A DNA stretch of 64,000 nucleotides from Phenylobacterium sp. RIFCSPHIGHO2_01_FULL_69_31 (GTDB lineage Bacteria; Pseudomonadota; Alphaproteobacteria; Caulobacterales; Caulobacteraceae): assembly GCF_001824475.1 (NCBI RefSeq), contig NZ_MHXN01000014.1, positions 95,847 to 159,846 on the forward strand. Direction: 5' to 3'. Below, piece after piece: positions 18,863 through 27,620 of the stretch. Each line of letters begins with the position of its first letter. Within the stretch, counting starts at the first letter, position 1. The position numbers were made by a program, and so were the translations under genes. The notes under the pieces are model-generated. The model was not told where the DNA came from. It saw only the letters and a list, made by a program, of their open reading frames with translations, and ran no database searches.

Positions 18863-19542
18863 GGCGCCAGCTTGTAGCCGCCCTGCTCGGTCAGCAGCAG
18901 GCGGGCGTTCGCCGGGTCGGGCTCGATCTTCTGGCGCAGGCGATAGACGTGGGTTTCGAGGGTGTGGGTGGTGACCCCGGCGTTGTAGCCCCAGACCTCG
19001 GCCAGCAGCTCCTCGCGCGACACGGCCTTTTCGCCAGCTCGGTAGAGGTACTTCAGGATGTTGGTCTCTTTCTCCGTCAGGCGGATCTTCTTGCCCTTCT
19101 CGTCCACCAGCATCTTGGCGGCGGGGCGGAATTCGTAGGCGCCCAGGCGGAAGACGGCGCCTTCCGAATGCTCGTAGTCGCGCAGTTGGGCCCGGATGCG
19201 GGCCAGCAGCACCGCGAACTTGTAGGGCTTGGTGACGTAGTCGTTGGCGCCCGAATCCAGGCCCCGGACCGTGTCGTCGTCGGTGTCCGCGGCGGTCAGC
19301 ATGATGACCGGCGTCGTCACGCCGTCCTCCCGCATCCGCTTGCACGCCTCGCGCCCGTCCATGTCGGGCAGGTCGACGTCCAGCAGGATCAGGTCGGGTT
19401 TGGCCTCCCGCGCCTGGCGCACGCCGTCACCCGCGGTGGCCGCCTCGACGGTGTCGAAGCCCTCGGCCTGCAGCTGTTCGGCGATCGCCCCGCGAAGGTC
19501 CTGGTCGTCGTCGACGATGAGGAGGGTCTTGCGTTGAGCCAT
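18859..19542 (-). CDS. cenR: OmpR-family response regulator, CenR-like
   Basis: The 227-residue protein begins MAQRKTLLIVDDDQDLRG. The receiver domain has the acidic pair at residues 11-13, phospho-acceptor Asp in LILLDVDLPDMDG (about residue 55), Thr in IMLTAAD and Lys in YVTKPYKF. A winged-helix DNA-binding domain follows (TEKETNILKYLYRAGEKAVSREELLAEVWG, HTLETHVYRLRQKI). Close resemblance to Caulobacter CenR, an essential envelope regulator partnered with CenK, is recalled from memory and the origin-proximal position agrees. No kinase gene is adjacent. The symbol is less certain than the family. Confidence 0.85.
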   Translation of the reverse strand: MAQRKTLLIVDDDQDLRGAIAEQLQAEGFDTVEAATAGDGVRQAREAKPDLILLDVDLPDMDGREACKRMREDGVTTPVIMLTAADTDDDTVRGLDSGANDYVTKPYKFAVLLARIRAQLRDYEHSEGAVFRLGAYEFRPAAKMLVDEKGKKIRLTEKETNILKYLYRAGEKAVSREELLAEVWGYNAGVTTHTLETHVYRLRQKIEPDPANARLLLTEQGGYKLAP

Positions 19543-19596
19543 AAGCGGCAACAAACACCATCTGTTGGGTTCGCCGCAAAGGGAATCGAGGTTCCA

Positions 19597-20103
19597 TTGA
19601 TCTTCGTCGCCACCTCCGACGGCTGGCTCGACGTCGGCGAGCGTCGCGTCCGCTGCGCGCTGGGTCCCGCTGGCGTGGTTCCCGCGGCGCAGAAGCGCGA
19701 GGGCGACGGGGCGTCCCCCGCGGGTGTCTGGCCGATCCGCGAGGTGATCTATCGCCCCGACCGCGGTCCGCCGCCGGCCTGCGAGCTGCGGGTGCGGGCC
19801 ATGACCGAGGATGACGGGTGGTGCGACGACCCGGCGGACCCGGAATACAACCGCCACGTCAAGCTGCCCTACCCCGCCAGCGCCGAGCGGCTGTGGCGCG
19901 AGGACGGCGTCTACGACATCGTGGTGGTGCTGGGGCACAACGACGATCCGCCCGTCCCCGGCCGGGGCTCGGCGATCTTCCTGCACATCTGCAAGCCGGG
20001 CTATCCGCCCACCGAAGGCTGCGTGGCCGTCAAGCGCGAGGACCTGGAGGATCTGCTGGATTCGGCCCGGCCGGGCGATGCGGTGGAGATCCGCGCCATA
20101 TGA
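19597..20103 (+). CDS. L,D-transpeptidase (YkuD) catalytic-domain protein
   Basis: The 168-residue product starts at TTG 19597; no ATG fits before the conserved strand IFVATSDGWLDVGERRVRCA. The catalytic motif is GSAIFLHICKPGYPPTEGCVAV, with His and the nucleophilic Cys spaced as in YkuD domains. Upstream lies KREGDGASPAGVWPIREV, typical of the family. There is no signal peptide, which is also common in this alphaproteobacterial subgroup. The role is probably peptidoglycan 3-3 crosslinking or modification, if exported. The stop overlaps the AraC-type gene start as ATGA. Confidence 0.85.
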   Translation: MIFVATSDGWLDVGERRVRCALGPAGVVPAAQKREGDGASPAGVWPIREVIYRPDRGPPPACELRVRAMTEDDGWCDDPADPEYNRHVKLPYPASAERLWREDGVYDIVVVLGHNDDPPVPGRGSAIFLHICKPGYPPTEGCVAVKREDLEDLLDSARPGDAVEIRAI

Positions 20104-20774
20104 GCCACCCGCCGCTCCGCCAGGTGCTGGCCGGCGGCGAGCTGGCCCGGCACCGCCACGCCGAGGGCTACCTCGCGGTGGTGCTGTCCGGCGGCTACGA
20201 GGAGGCGGGCGAGGCCGGGCGGCGGCGCGTCGCGGCGGGCGACGTCATCGTCCACCATCCCTTCGAGGCGCATCTGAACCGCGTCCCCGGCCGGGGCGCC
20301 GTGGTGCTGAACCTGCCGCTGCTGGGTCCGTTGCCGGCGGGCTTCGGCCGGGTCGGCGATCCAGACCTGATCGTCCGCGCCGCCGAGCAGGACCCGAACG
20401 CCGCGGCGGCCCTGCTGGCGGCGGACTTCGCCGTCGCGCCGCCCGTGGACGGCGACTGGCCCGACGACCTGGCCCGGCTGCTCGCCATGCGGCCGGCCGG
20501 GCTTCGAGCGTGGGCGGCGGCGCGCAACCTGTCCGTCGAGCACCTGTCGCGCGGCTTCCGCAAGGTCTTCGGCGTGGCCCCGCAGCGCTTCGGCCTGGAG
20601 GCCCGCGCGCGCGCCGCGGCGGCGGATGCGGCCCACTCGGCCGCGCCCCTGGCCGCGATCGCCGTTGATCGCGGCTTCGCGGACCAGGCGCACATGACCC
20701 GCGCCGTGGCCGCCGTCACGGGCCGCACCCCGGGCGCCTGGCGCGCATCAAGTCCGTTCAAGACGGCCGCCTGA
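20100..20774 (+). CDS. AraC-family transcriptional regulator
   Basis: The 224-residue protein has an N-terminal cupin-like sensor (RHRHAEGYLAVVLSGGYEEAGEAGR ... GDVIVHHPFEAHLNRV) and a C-terminal double helix-turn-helix (SVEHLSRGFRKVFGVAPQRF; AIAVDRGFADQAHMTRAVAAVTGRTPGAW). The His-rich cupin suggests a small-molecule or metal ligand. Its start overlaps the L,D-transpeptidase stop (ATGA), so both are likely one unit; the gene at 20795 follows by 20 bases. Targets are unknown. Confidence 0.85.
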   Translation: MSHPPLRQVLAGGELARHRHAEGYLAVVLSGGYEEAGEAGRRRVAAGDVIVHHPFEAHLNRVPGRGAVVLNLPLLGPLPAGFGRVGDPDLIVRAAEQDPNAAAALLAADFAVAPPVDGDWPDDLARLLAMRPAGLRAWAAARNLSVEHLSRGFRKVFGVAPQRFGLEARARAAAADAAHSAAPLAAIAVDRGFADQAHMTRAVAAVTGRTPGAWRASSPFKTAA

Positions 20775-20794
20775 ACCCCGGCCAGGGTCGGCGC

Positions 20795-21928
20795 ATGAAC
20801 CGACGCCAGCTCATGGCCGCCGCCACGGCCGCCGCCCTGCCCATTCCCGCACTCGCCGCAGGCCGCACCCGATGGAAGGTGCGCGCCTCGGAGGGGTTCG
20901 ACGCCCTCTGCTTCCTGGGTCCCTTGTCGGGCAAACCGCTCTACACGCGCTACTACGAGGCCGAGCTGGCGGCGTTCCGGCCGGCCTTCCCCTCGTCCGC
21001 CCAGGCGGCGCTGGACCGCTTGCAGGCCGCGGCCGATGCGAAGGGCTCACTGCTTGCTCCCGGTCTCTGCACCCTACTGTCGGGCGCTTCGGATGCCACA
21101 CTGGACGACGTGTCCTTGGCGGTGCGCGAGGCTGAGGCCCGGGTGCGGCCGGCATATGCGGCGAGCCCGTATTGGGATCAGGAGAGCTGGGAAGGGTTCC
21201 TCGCCTCCCGCGCGGACCTGCTGGCCGTCCTCGCCGGCCTGAAGACGGCGGGGTTCCCGGCGTTCCGCCAGACGTTCCTGCGGGCGAAGCTGGAGCCTCG
21301 GGTCGCGGCGCTGTCGGCGCGGCTGGCGGCCCTCGACGTGATCGCCGAGCAGGAGCGGCTGATCGGCCGCGCGCTGGAGCCGGAGATCGAGGTCATCCTG
21401 CTGTGGTTCTCCAAGCCACACGGCACGCGGATCCAGGGCCAGCGGTTCCTGAGCCACGTGGACTATCCGGACGACCTGACGATCCGCATCGCCGCCCACG
21501 AGATCCTGCATCCGCCGTTCGCCATGGAGGGGCCGACCGCCAAGGCCGCCATCGCCGCGCTGGAGGCCGATCCGTTGATGGTCCGCATCCTGAAGGAGCA
21601 CGACCCCGCGTTCGGCTACAACTCGATGGAAGGCATCCTCAACGAGGACACCGTTCAGGCCCTGGACCAGATCGTCTCCGACCGCCTGGGCGTCGCCCGG
21701 CCGCCCGCGGAGCGCTGGGCGAAGGCCGACGAGGGCATGCACGTCCTGGCCGCGGGCCTCTACGGCCTGCTGAAGGCCGACGGCTACGATCGCACCGGCG
21801 GGCGCATCGAGACCTGGATGGCGGGGGCGGTGAAGGCCGGCCGGCTCGCGCCCGCATCGCTGCATCCGGCCGCGGCCGGCGTCCTGGGCGTGCCGGCCGA
21901 TCAGCTGTGGCCGCGGCCTAAGACCTAG
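20795..21928 (+). CDS. Exported HExxH-motif protein, putative metalloprotease
   Basis: The 377-residue product has a leader with twin arginines (NRRQLMAAATAAALPIPALAA). The mature domain is mostly helical. HEILH at residues 235-239 fits a zinc-binding HExxH, and EGILNEDTVQAL about 40 residues later could give the third ligand Glu (gluzincin-like spacing, inference). No family is recognised. It follows the AraC regulator by 20 bases and may be its target. The final 11 bases overlap the convergent yggS-type gene. Confidence 0.65.
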   Translation: MNRRQLMAAATAAALPIPALAAGRTRWKVRASEGFDALCFLGPLSGKPLYTRYYEAELAAFRPAFPSSAQAALDRLQAAADAKGSLLAPGLCTLLSGASDATLDDVSLAVREAEARVRPAYAASPYWDQESWEGFLASRADLLAVLAGLKTAGFPAFRQTFLRAKLEPRVAALSARLAALDVIAEQERLIGRALEPEIEVILLWFSKPHGTRIQGQRFLSHVDYPDDLTIRIAAHEILHPPFAMEGPTAKAAIAALEADPLMVRILKEHDPAFGYNSMEGILNEDTVQALDQIVSDRLGVARPPAERWAKADEGMHVLAAGLYGLLKADGYDRTGGRIETWMAGAVKAGRLAPASLHPAAAGVLGVPADQLWPRPKT

Positions 21929-22580
21929 CCCCGAACACCGCGGAGCCGACCCGCACGCTGGTGGCGCCGAACCGGATGGCGGTCTCGAAGTCGCCGCTCA
22001 TGCCCATGGACAGCTTCGAGAGCCCGTTGCGGGCGGCGATCTTCGCGAGCAGGGCGAAGTGCGGCCCCGGCGGCTCGTCGGCGGGCGGAATGCACATCAG
22101 CCCCTCCGGCTGCAGGCCGTAGGTCTGGCGGCAGAGGGCGATGAAGGCGTCGGCGTCGGGGGGCAGGATCCCGGCCTTCTGCGGCTCCTCGCCGGTGTTC
22201 ACCTGGACGTAGAGGCGGGGCGCCCGGCCCTGCTTCTGCGCCTCGTCCGCCAGCGACCGGGCCAGCTTTTCCCGATCGAGGCTCTCGATCACGTCGAAGA
22301 AGGCCACCGCCTCCTTCGCCTTGTTGGTCTGCAAGGGGCCGATCAGGTGAAGCGTCAGCCCTTCGGCCTTCCCGGCCCAGCGGGACATCGCCTCCTGCAC
22401 CCGGTTCTCGCCGAACACCTTCTGGCCGGCGGCCAGCACGGGCTCGATGGCTTCCCAGGGCTGGGTCTTGGAGACGGCCACCAGGGTCACCTCGTTCGGA
22501 TCGCGTCCGGCGGCTTGCGCGGCGCGGGCGATCCGGGCCACCACGTCGGCGTAGCCTTCGGCATTGGGAGCGGCGGACAT
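21918..22580 (-). CDS. YggS-family pyridoxal phosphate homeostasis protein
   Basis: The 220-residue single-domain PLP-binding TIM barrel begins MSAAPNAEGYADVVARI at ATG 22580. It has the cofactor lysine in VTLVAVSKTQPWE (about residue 36), the GENRVQEA motif, HLIGPLQTNKAKEA, VNTGEEPQKAG, and the phosphate-binding end LSMGMSGDFETAIRFGATSVRVGSAVFG. It regulates the intracellular PLP pool and has no known catalytic reaction. A longer frame runs upstream across the divergent neighbour but lacks conserved sequence. Confidence 0.93.
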   Translation of the reverse strand: MSAAPNAEGYADVVARIARAAQAAGRDPNEVTLVAVSKTQPWEAIEPVLAAGQKVFGENRVQEAMSRWAGKAEGLTLHLIGPLQTNKAKEAVAFFDVIESLDREKLARSLADEAQKQGRAPRLYVQVNTGEEPQKAGILPPDADAFIALCRQTYGLQPEGLMCIPPADEPPGPHFALLAKIAARNGLSKLSMGMSGDFETAIRFGATSVRVGSAVFGARS

Positions 22581-22596
22581 TTCCGGGTTCTGGACC

Positions 22597-23181
22597 TTGC
22601 AGCGTACGGCCCGGCTCTTACCGGCGCGGCGGCGGCTGCGGAAGGCCTTGCCCGCCCTGCTGTTCTTCACCGACCCGCGCCGGACGCCCGATCCGGAAGC
22701 GATCGCCGCGGGCCTTCCGCGCGGAAGCGCCATCGTCTACCGCCACTTCGGCGCCCCCGACGCCGAGGCGCAGGCCCGCCGGTTGCGCGACATCGCCCGT
22801 TCCCGGGGGCTCAAGCTGCTGATCGGTCTCGACATTCCACTCGCAATCCAGATCGGCGCGGACGGCGTCCACCTGCCGGAGCGCATCGCGCATCGCGCCG
22901 GGGCCGTGAAGCGCGCGCATCCGCAATGGCTGGTGACCTCGGCGGCGCATTCCCTGGCCGCCGCGCGAAGGGGAGAGGCCGATGCGGTGGTGATTTCGGT
23001 GGCGTTCCCGTCGAAGAGTGCGTCGGCGGGCGCGGCGCTGGGCCCGATCCGCCTGGCCGCCAGGGTCCGCGCCGCGGGGCGGCCGGCCTATGCGCTGGGG
23101 GGCATAAACAGCAAAACGGCCCGACGCCTCCTGGACACGGGCCTCATCGGACTGGCGGCCGTGGACGGCCTTAGAACTTGA
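22597..23181 (+). CDS. Thiamine-phosphate synthase-like (ThiE superfamily) protein
   Basis: The 194-residue TIM-barrel protein carries LLFFTDPRRTPDPE, VYRHFGAPDAEA, LKLLIGLDIPLAIQIGADGVHLPER and AVVISVAFPSKSASAGAALGPIRL, all ThiE-like. The canonical ThiE phosphate/thiazole motif is altered (SVAFPSKSASAGAALG for the usual G-P-IFPTxTK), so full thiamine phosphate synthase activity is uncertain. TTG 22597 is my start; TTG 22564 would overlap the divergent yggS-type gene. The last 11 bases overlap the convergent gene at 23171. Confidence 0.75.
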   Translation: MQRTARLLPARRRLRKALPALLFFTDPRRTPDPEAIAAGLPRGSAIVYRHFGAPDAEAQARRLRDIARSRGLKLLIGLDIPLAIQIGADGVHLPERIAHRAGAVKRAHPQWLVTSAAHSLAAARRGEADAVVISVAFPSKSASAGAALGPIRLAARVRAAGRPAYALGGINSKTARRLLDTGLIGLAAVDGLRT

Positions 23182-23557
23182 AGGTGGACTCGAGCCGGAC
23201 CTTCGGCTGGTCGGCGGGCCGGGCCTGGTTCCGCTGCGGCGTCAGGTCCTGGTCGCCGAGAGCCACCGAGCCGCCGACGCGAACGGAGGGCGTGATCCGG
23301 AAGTAGGCCCCGGCGGAGACGTCGTTCGGCGTGGCCGGGCGGCCGTCGGGCTGCTGGATGCCGAGCATCAGGCCGAAGCGACCCTTCGAGGCGTCGAACC
23401 GCATATTGCGGCCGGCGTTCGGCGCGACCGTGATCGGCTCGGACTTGACGGTGAAGTCCATGGGCTTAGGGGACTTGTCCGCCGCGTACGCACCGCCGGC
23501 CGCCGCGCTGATCAGCGCGGACGCGGCGAGGACGACGCTGATGCGGCGTGTGGACAT
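23171..23557 (-). CDS. NtrZ-like small periplasmic protein
   Basis: The 128-residue product has a signal peptide (MSTRRISVVLAASALISAAA, cleavage near AYA). Its mature part ends in a beta-strand pattern GAYFRITPSVRVGGSVALGD ... KVRLESTFKF, which is typical of an outer-membrane-like C-terminus with a final Phe. This pattern matches my recollection of the NtrZ family, whose Caulobacter member acts in the periplasm on the NtrYX two-component system. No ntrYX genes are nearby. A generic small outer-membrane protein is the alternative. Confidence 0.65.
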   Translation of the reverse strand: MSTRRISVVLAASALISAAAGGAYAADKSPKPMDFTVKSEPITVAPNAGRNMRFDASKGRFGLMLGIQQPDGRPATPNDVSAGAYFRITPSVRVGGSVALGDQDLTPQRNQARPADQPKVRLESTFKF

Positions 23558-23827
23558 CGAACTCTATATAGCCCCAACGGTCACCATTCGCGACCTGCCC
23601 CCTGAGGAATACAGCACCGCGATTGCCGCCGAATTAAGGGCGGCGACATTTGCGGGTCAACGGGACTCCCCTCTCGCGGGCTCCGTTAACGATAAGATGG
23701 TTCGGTTGTGTGGCGCCCGGGGCACGCGATTCCTGTTTGGCGCCTCACAACGCATTGTTATAGAGGCAGCCGGCGCGGGGCGGCGCCGTGGCGCTTGCGC
23801 TGCGGAAATCTATGGAGACGGATACAT

Positions 23828-24304
23828 ATGCCGTTTGTGCGCGGTAACCGGATGCGTGGCTTGATGATCGCGGCCACGGCGCTGAGCGTCGTGGCGGTGG
23901 GGGCCTGCGGGAGCATCCCCAACCCGCTGGGCGGCGGAAAATCAGCCAAGGTCCGCTCGTCGGGCGACAACGCCGCGGCGATCGGCGTCAACGGCTACCT
24001 GTGGCGCGCGACGCTCGACACGCTGTCGTTCATGCCCCTGGCCTCGGCCGACCCTTACGGCGGCGTGATCGTGACCGACTGGTACACAAACCCTGAGAAG
24101 CCGGACGAGCGCTTCAAGTGCACGGTCTACATCCTGGACTCGCGCCTGCGCGCCGACGGCCTGAACGTGGCGGTCTTCAAGCAGCTGCGCGACGCCAGCG
24201 GCAATTGGGTGGACCAGCCGACGGCCGGCCAGACCGAGACGGACATCGAGAATTCGATCCTGACCCGGGCCCGCCAGCTTCGACTTTCGAACATCCGGGG
24301 CTGA
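23828..24304 (+). CDS. DUF3576 lipoprotein
   Basis: The 158-residue protein begins MPFVRGNRMRGLMIAATA at ATG 23828, behind GGAGACGGAT. A lipobox VAVGAC places the lipid-modified Cys near residue 27. The mature domain contains AAAIGVNGYLWRATLDTLSFMPLASADPYGGVIVTDWYTNP, the signature region of DUF3576, ending TDIENSILTRARQLRLSNIRG. Function is unknown; an envelope role is implied by the lipobox. Internal starts (MRGLMIA) would also keep the signal. It is followed by palindromic repeats and then leuS. Confidence 0.85.
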   Translation: MPFVRGNRMRGLMIAATALSVVAVGACGSIPNPLGGGKSAKVRSSGDNAAAIGVNGYLWRATLDTLSFMPLASADPYGGVIVTDWYTNPEKPDERFKCTVYILDSRLRADGLNVAVFKQLRDASGNWVDQPTAGQTETDIENSILTRARQLRLSNIRG

Positions 24305-24324
24305 AGCTCCCATTGCTCCCCCTT

Positions 24325-24416
24325 CCACCCCCTTTGGGGGTGGAGCCTTTGGCCGGGGGTCGGACCGGAAAGCGGTCCGGGAGGGAGCTGTCGGCGGAGG
24401 CCGACTGAGGGGGCTT
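24325..24416. repeat. GC-rich palindromic repeat (family B copy with extra hairpins)
   Basis: Three hairpins follow in a row: CCACCCCC/GGGGGTGG (24325-24343), CGGACCG/CGGTCCG (24361-24379) and GTCGGC/GCCGAC (24390-24405). The last is followed by TGAGGGGGCTT, shared with copies at 33132, 38691 (inverted) and 48458. It lies between DUF3576 and leuS; the first hairpin may also stop transcription. Confidence 0.8.
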
Positions 24417-24477
24417 CCGCCGTAGCCTGGCGGCCGGGGATGAAACCCGCTCCGGCTCAAGGCTTCGCCTCGACCCA

Positions 24478-24514
24478 CCTCCCCCACACCGCGCGCAGTG
24501 CGCGCTGGGGGAGG
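24478..24514. repeat. GC-rich palindromic repeat (family A copy)
   Basis: CCTCCCCC (24478-24485) pairs with GGGGGAGG (24507-24514), with GCGCGC/GTGCGCGC in between, followed by AACGG. The CCTCCCCC...GGGGGAGGAAC frame recurs at 31026, 33061, 36676 and 48927. Confidence 0.75.
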
Positions 24515-24555
24515 AACGGTTGACCGGAACTCCAACTCCAGTCCAAAGGCCCGTC

Positions 24556-27117
24556 ATGGCCCGCTACAATCCGAAAGAGACCGAGCCGAAGTGGCGCAAG
24601 GCGTGGACCGACGCCGACAGCTTCCGCGCGGTCGCCGACCCGTCGAAGCCCAAATACTATGTGCTGGAGATGTTCCCATACCCGTCGGGACGCCTGCACA
24701 TGGGCCATGTGCGCAACTATTCGATGGGCGACGTCATCGCCCGCTTCAAGCGCGCCCGGGGCTTCTCGGTTCTGCACCCGATGGGGTGGGACGCCTTCGG
24801 CCTGCCCGCCGAGAACGCCGCCATGGAGCGGGGGGTCGATCCCAAGGGCTGGACCTACGACAATATCGCCCGGATGCGGGCCGAGCTGAAGGAGCTGGGC
24901 CTGTCGATCGACTGGTCCCGCGAGTTCGCCACCTGCGACGTGGAATACTACGGCAAGCAGCAGGCCTGGTTCCTGGACCTGTTCGCCCGGGGCCTGGTCT
25001 ATCGCAAGGAGAGCCTGGTCAACTGGGACCCGGTGGACCAGACCGTGCTGGCCAACGAACAGGTGGTGGACGGCCGTGGCTGGCGCTCGGGCGCCGTCGT
25101 GGAGAAGCGCAAGCTGAACCAGTGGTCCATGCGGATCACCGACTATGCCGACCAGCTGACCGACGACCTGCAGGCCCTGGACCGCTGGCCCGAGAAGGTC
25201 CGGGTGATGCAGGAGAACTGGATCGGCCGGTCCAAGGGCCTGCGGTTCAAGTTCCACTTCGCCGGCGAGGACCGGCCGGAGGGGCTGGAGGTCTACACCA
25301 CCCGTCCGGACACCCTGTTCGGGGCGAGCTTTGTCGGCATCGCCGCCGACCACCCGCTGGCGGCGGAGGTGGCGGCGCGCGACCCGAAGGCGGCGGCCTA
25401 TATCGAGGAATGCCGCAAGGGCGCGGCCACCGAGGCCGAGATCGAGACCGCCGAGAAGACCGGCTACGACACCGGCCTGCGCGTGAAGCACCCGTTCGAC
25501 CCGAACTGGGAGCTGCCGGTCTGGATCGCGAACTTCATCCTGATGGACTACGGCACGGGCGCGATCTTCGCCTGCCCGGCCCACGACCAGCGCGACCTGG
25601 ATTTCGCCCGCAAGTACGGCCAGCCCGTGCGGCCCGTGGTGCTGCCGCCCGGTGAGGACCCGGCCACGTTCGAGATCGGGACCGAGGCCTATACGGGCCC
25701 CGGAACCATCTACAATTCCGGCTTCCTGGACGGGATGGACATCGAGGCCGCCAAGGCCGCCGCCATCGCCCGGATCGAGGGCCAGGGCGACGGCGAGGGC
25801 GCGACGGTGTTCCGCCTGCGCGACTGGGGCGTCTCGCGCCAGCGGGCCTGGGGTTGCCCGATCCCGGTGGTCCACTGTGAGAAAGACGGGGTGGTCCCCG
25901 TGCCTAAGGACCAGCTGCCGGTCACCCACCCCGCCGACATCGAGTTCGGCAAGTCGGGCAACGCCCTGGAGCGGCACCCGACGTGGAAGCACGCCACCTG
26001 TCCCAAGTGCGGCGGGCCGGCCACGCGCGAGACCGATACGCTGGACACCTTCGTGGACAGCTCCTGGTACTTCGCGCGCTTCGCCAACCCCGAGGCGGCC
26101 GAGCCGATCGACAAGGCGGCGGCGGACTATTGGCTGCCGGTGGACCAGTACATCGGCGGCATCGAGCACGCCGTGCTGCACCTCTTGTACGCCCGCTTCA
26201 TCACCAAGGCCCTGGCCGACGACGGCCAGTTGTCGGTGCGCGAGCCGTTCGCGGGCCTGTTCACCCAAGGCATGGTCACCCACGAGACCTATCGCCGGCA
26301 GAGCGGGGATTGGGTCGAGCCCAAGGACGTGGAGCTGCTGACCGAGGGCAATACCCGTCGCGCCGTCATGGTCGGCAGCGGGGAGCCGCTGGTGATCGGC
26401 GACATCGAGAAGATGTCGAAGTCCAAGAAGAACACGGTCGCCCCCGAGGAGATCTTCGAGGTCTATGGCGTCGACGCCGCGCGCCTGTTCGTGCTGAGCG
26501 ACAGCCCGGCCGAGCGCGACGTGCAGTGGACAAGTGGCGGGGTCCAGGGCTCGTGGCGGTTCGTGAACCGCGTCTGGGACGAATTCGACAGCCAGCCGCA
26601 GGACGTCACGACGGCCGAGCCGGACGACGAGCTGCGCCGCGCCACTCACAAGCTGACGAAGCAGGTGACCGAGGCGATCGACACCTTCCGCTTCAACTCG
26701 GGCATCGCGCGGCTGTACGAATTCCTGAACCTGCTGAAGGCCAATCCGGCCAAGGGCGCGACGCCGGCCGTGCTGGCGGCGCGCCAGGAGGCCCTGTCCG
26801 CCTTCGCCCGGCTGATCGCCCCCTTCACGCCGCACCTGGCCGAGGAATGCTGGGCCCGGATCGGCGGCCCGGGTTTGGTGGTCGAGGCCCCCTGGCCCAC
26901 CTTCGACCCGGCCCTGACCGAGGATGCGGTGAAGGTGTTGCCCGTGCAGGTGAACGGCAAGCGCCGGGGCGAGATCACCGCCCCCGCGGGCGCCGAGCAG
27001 GCCGAGGTCGAGAAGATCCTGATGGCCGATCCGGAGATCGCCCAGCGCCTGGAGGGCCTGACGATCCGCAAGATCATTGTGGTCAAGGACCGGATCGTGA
27101 ATATCGTGGCCGCATGA
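24556..27117 (+). CDS. leuS: Leucyl-tRNA synthetase
   Basis: The 853-residue class I aminoacyl-tRNA synthetase starts [13 protein letters not shown], as in relatives, at ATG 24556. The HIGH motif is present as [13 protein letters not shown], the CP1 editing domain includes [21 protein letters not shown], and the KMSKS loop is EKMSKSKKN near residue 620. A zinc-ribbon-like CPKCGG is seen near residue 485. It charges tRNA-Leu and edits misacylated products in the cytosol. Its stop overlaps the lptE start (ATGA), beginning the leuS-lptE-holA operon common in Gram-negatives. Confidence 0.98.
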   Translation: MARYNPKETEPKWRKAWTDADSFRAVADPSKPKYYVLEMFPYPSGRLHMGHVRNYSMGDVIARFKRARGFSVLHPMGWDAFGLPAENAAMERGVDPKGWTYDNIARMRAELKELGLSIDWSREFATCDVEYYGKQQAWFLDLFARGLVYRKESLVNWDPVDQTVLANEQVVDGRGWRSGAVVEKRKLNQWSMRITDYADQLTDDLQALDRWPEKVRVMQENWIGRSKGLRFKFHFAGEDRPEGLEVYTTRPDTLFGASFVGIAADHPLAAEVAARDPKAAAYIEECRKGAATEAEIETAEKTGYDTGLRVKHPFDPNWELPVWIANFILMDYGTGAIFACPAHDQRDLDFARKYGQPVRPVVLPPGEDPATFEIGTEAYTGPGTIYNSGFLDGMDIEAAKAAAIARIEGQGDGEGATVFRLRDWGVSRQRAWGCPIPVVHCEKDGVVPVPKDQLPVTHPADIEFGKSGNALERHPTWKHATCPKCGGPATRETDTLDTFVDSSWYFARFANPEAAEPIDKAAADYWLPVDQYIGGIEHAVLHLLYARFITKALADDGQLSVREPFAGLFTQGMVTHETYRRQSGDWVEPKDVELLTEGNTRRAVMVGSGEPLVIGDIEKMSKSKKNTVAPEEIFEVYGVDAARLFVLSDSPAERDVQWTSGGVQGSWRFVNRVWDEFDSQPQDVTTAEPDDELRRATHKLTKQVTEAIDTFRFNSGIARLYEFLNLLKANPAKGATPAVLAARQEALSAFARLIAPFTPHLAEECWARIGGPGLVVEAPWPTFDPALTEDAVKVLPVQVNGKRRGEITAPAGAEQAEVEKILMADPEIAQRLEGLTIRKIIVVKDRIVNIVAA

Positions 27118-27620
27118 GCAGGTTCCTCGCCCTCGCCCTGGTTTCGGCCCTCGCGCTCGGCGGCTGCGCCGGCTTCCAGCCGCTGTACGCCCAGCCCGAG
27201 GTGGTGAAGAATCTGGCCTCGATCCAGGTTCTGGCCCCGTCCGGCCGGACCGGCTACCTGATCCGCCAGCACCTGGACGACGCCTTCGCCAAGGACCATT
27301 CGGCGGCCCCTGCCTACACCATGGACCTCAGCCTGGGCGAGGCGCGGTATCCGCGCGGGGTGCGGATCGACAATGTGGCCACGCGCTACGAATACGTGCT
27401 GACCGCCGCCTACGCCCTGCGCGACGCCAAGTCCCGCGCGGTGGCCAAGCAGGGCCAGGTGCGGGTCGAGCTCACCTACGACAGCGCCGACCAGCCCTAC
27501 GCCTCGATCTCGGCCCAGCAGGACGCCCAGGACCGGGCGGCCGAGGAAGCGGCCCGGCGCATCCAGCTCGAGCTGGCCGTCTGGCTGGCCAACGGGGCCA
27601 AGGTCGCCCGCGCCAACTAG
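27114..27620 (+). CDS. lptE: LPS-assembly lipoprotein LptE
   Basis: The 168-residue lipoprotein has the signal [18 protein letters not shown] (lipidated Cys about residue 18) and the LptE-like start CAGFQPLYA. Its mature domain has alternating strands and helices ([26 protein letters not shown]). LptE plugs the LptD barrel that inserts lipopolysaccharide into the outer membrane. Identification relies on the CGFxPLY motif and on the leuS-lptE-holA order. It overlaps leuS by four bases and directly abuts holA. Confidence 0.92.
   Translation: MSRFLALALVSALALGGCAGFQPLYAQPEVVKNLASIQVLAPSGRTGYLIRQHLDDAFAKDHSAAPAYTMDLSLGEARYPRGVRIDNVATRYEYVLTAAYALRDAKSRAVAKQGQVRVELTYDSADQPYASISAQQDAQDRAAEEAARRIQLELAVWLANGAKVARAN

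Noticed and set aside
24457..26835. Long minus-strand open frame opposite leuS
   Set aside because: Shadow of leuS with Arg/Gly/His-rich composition; no conserved motif.
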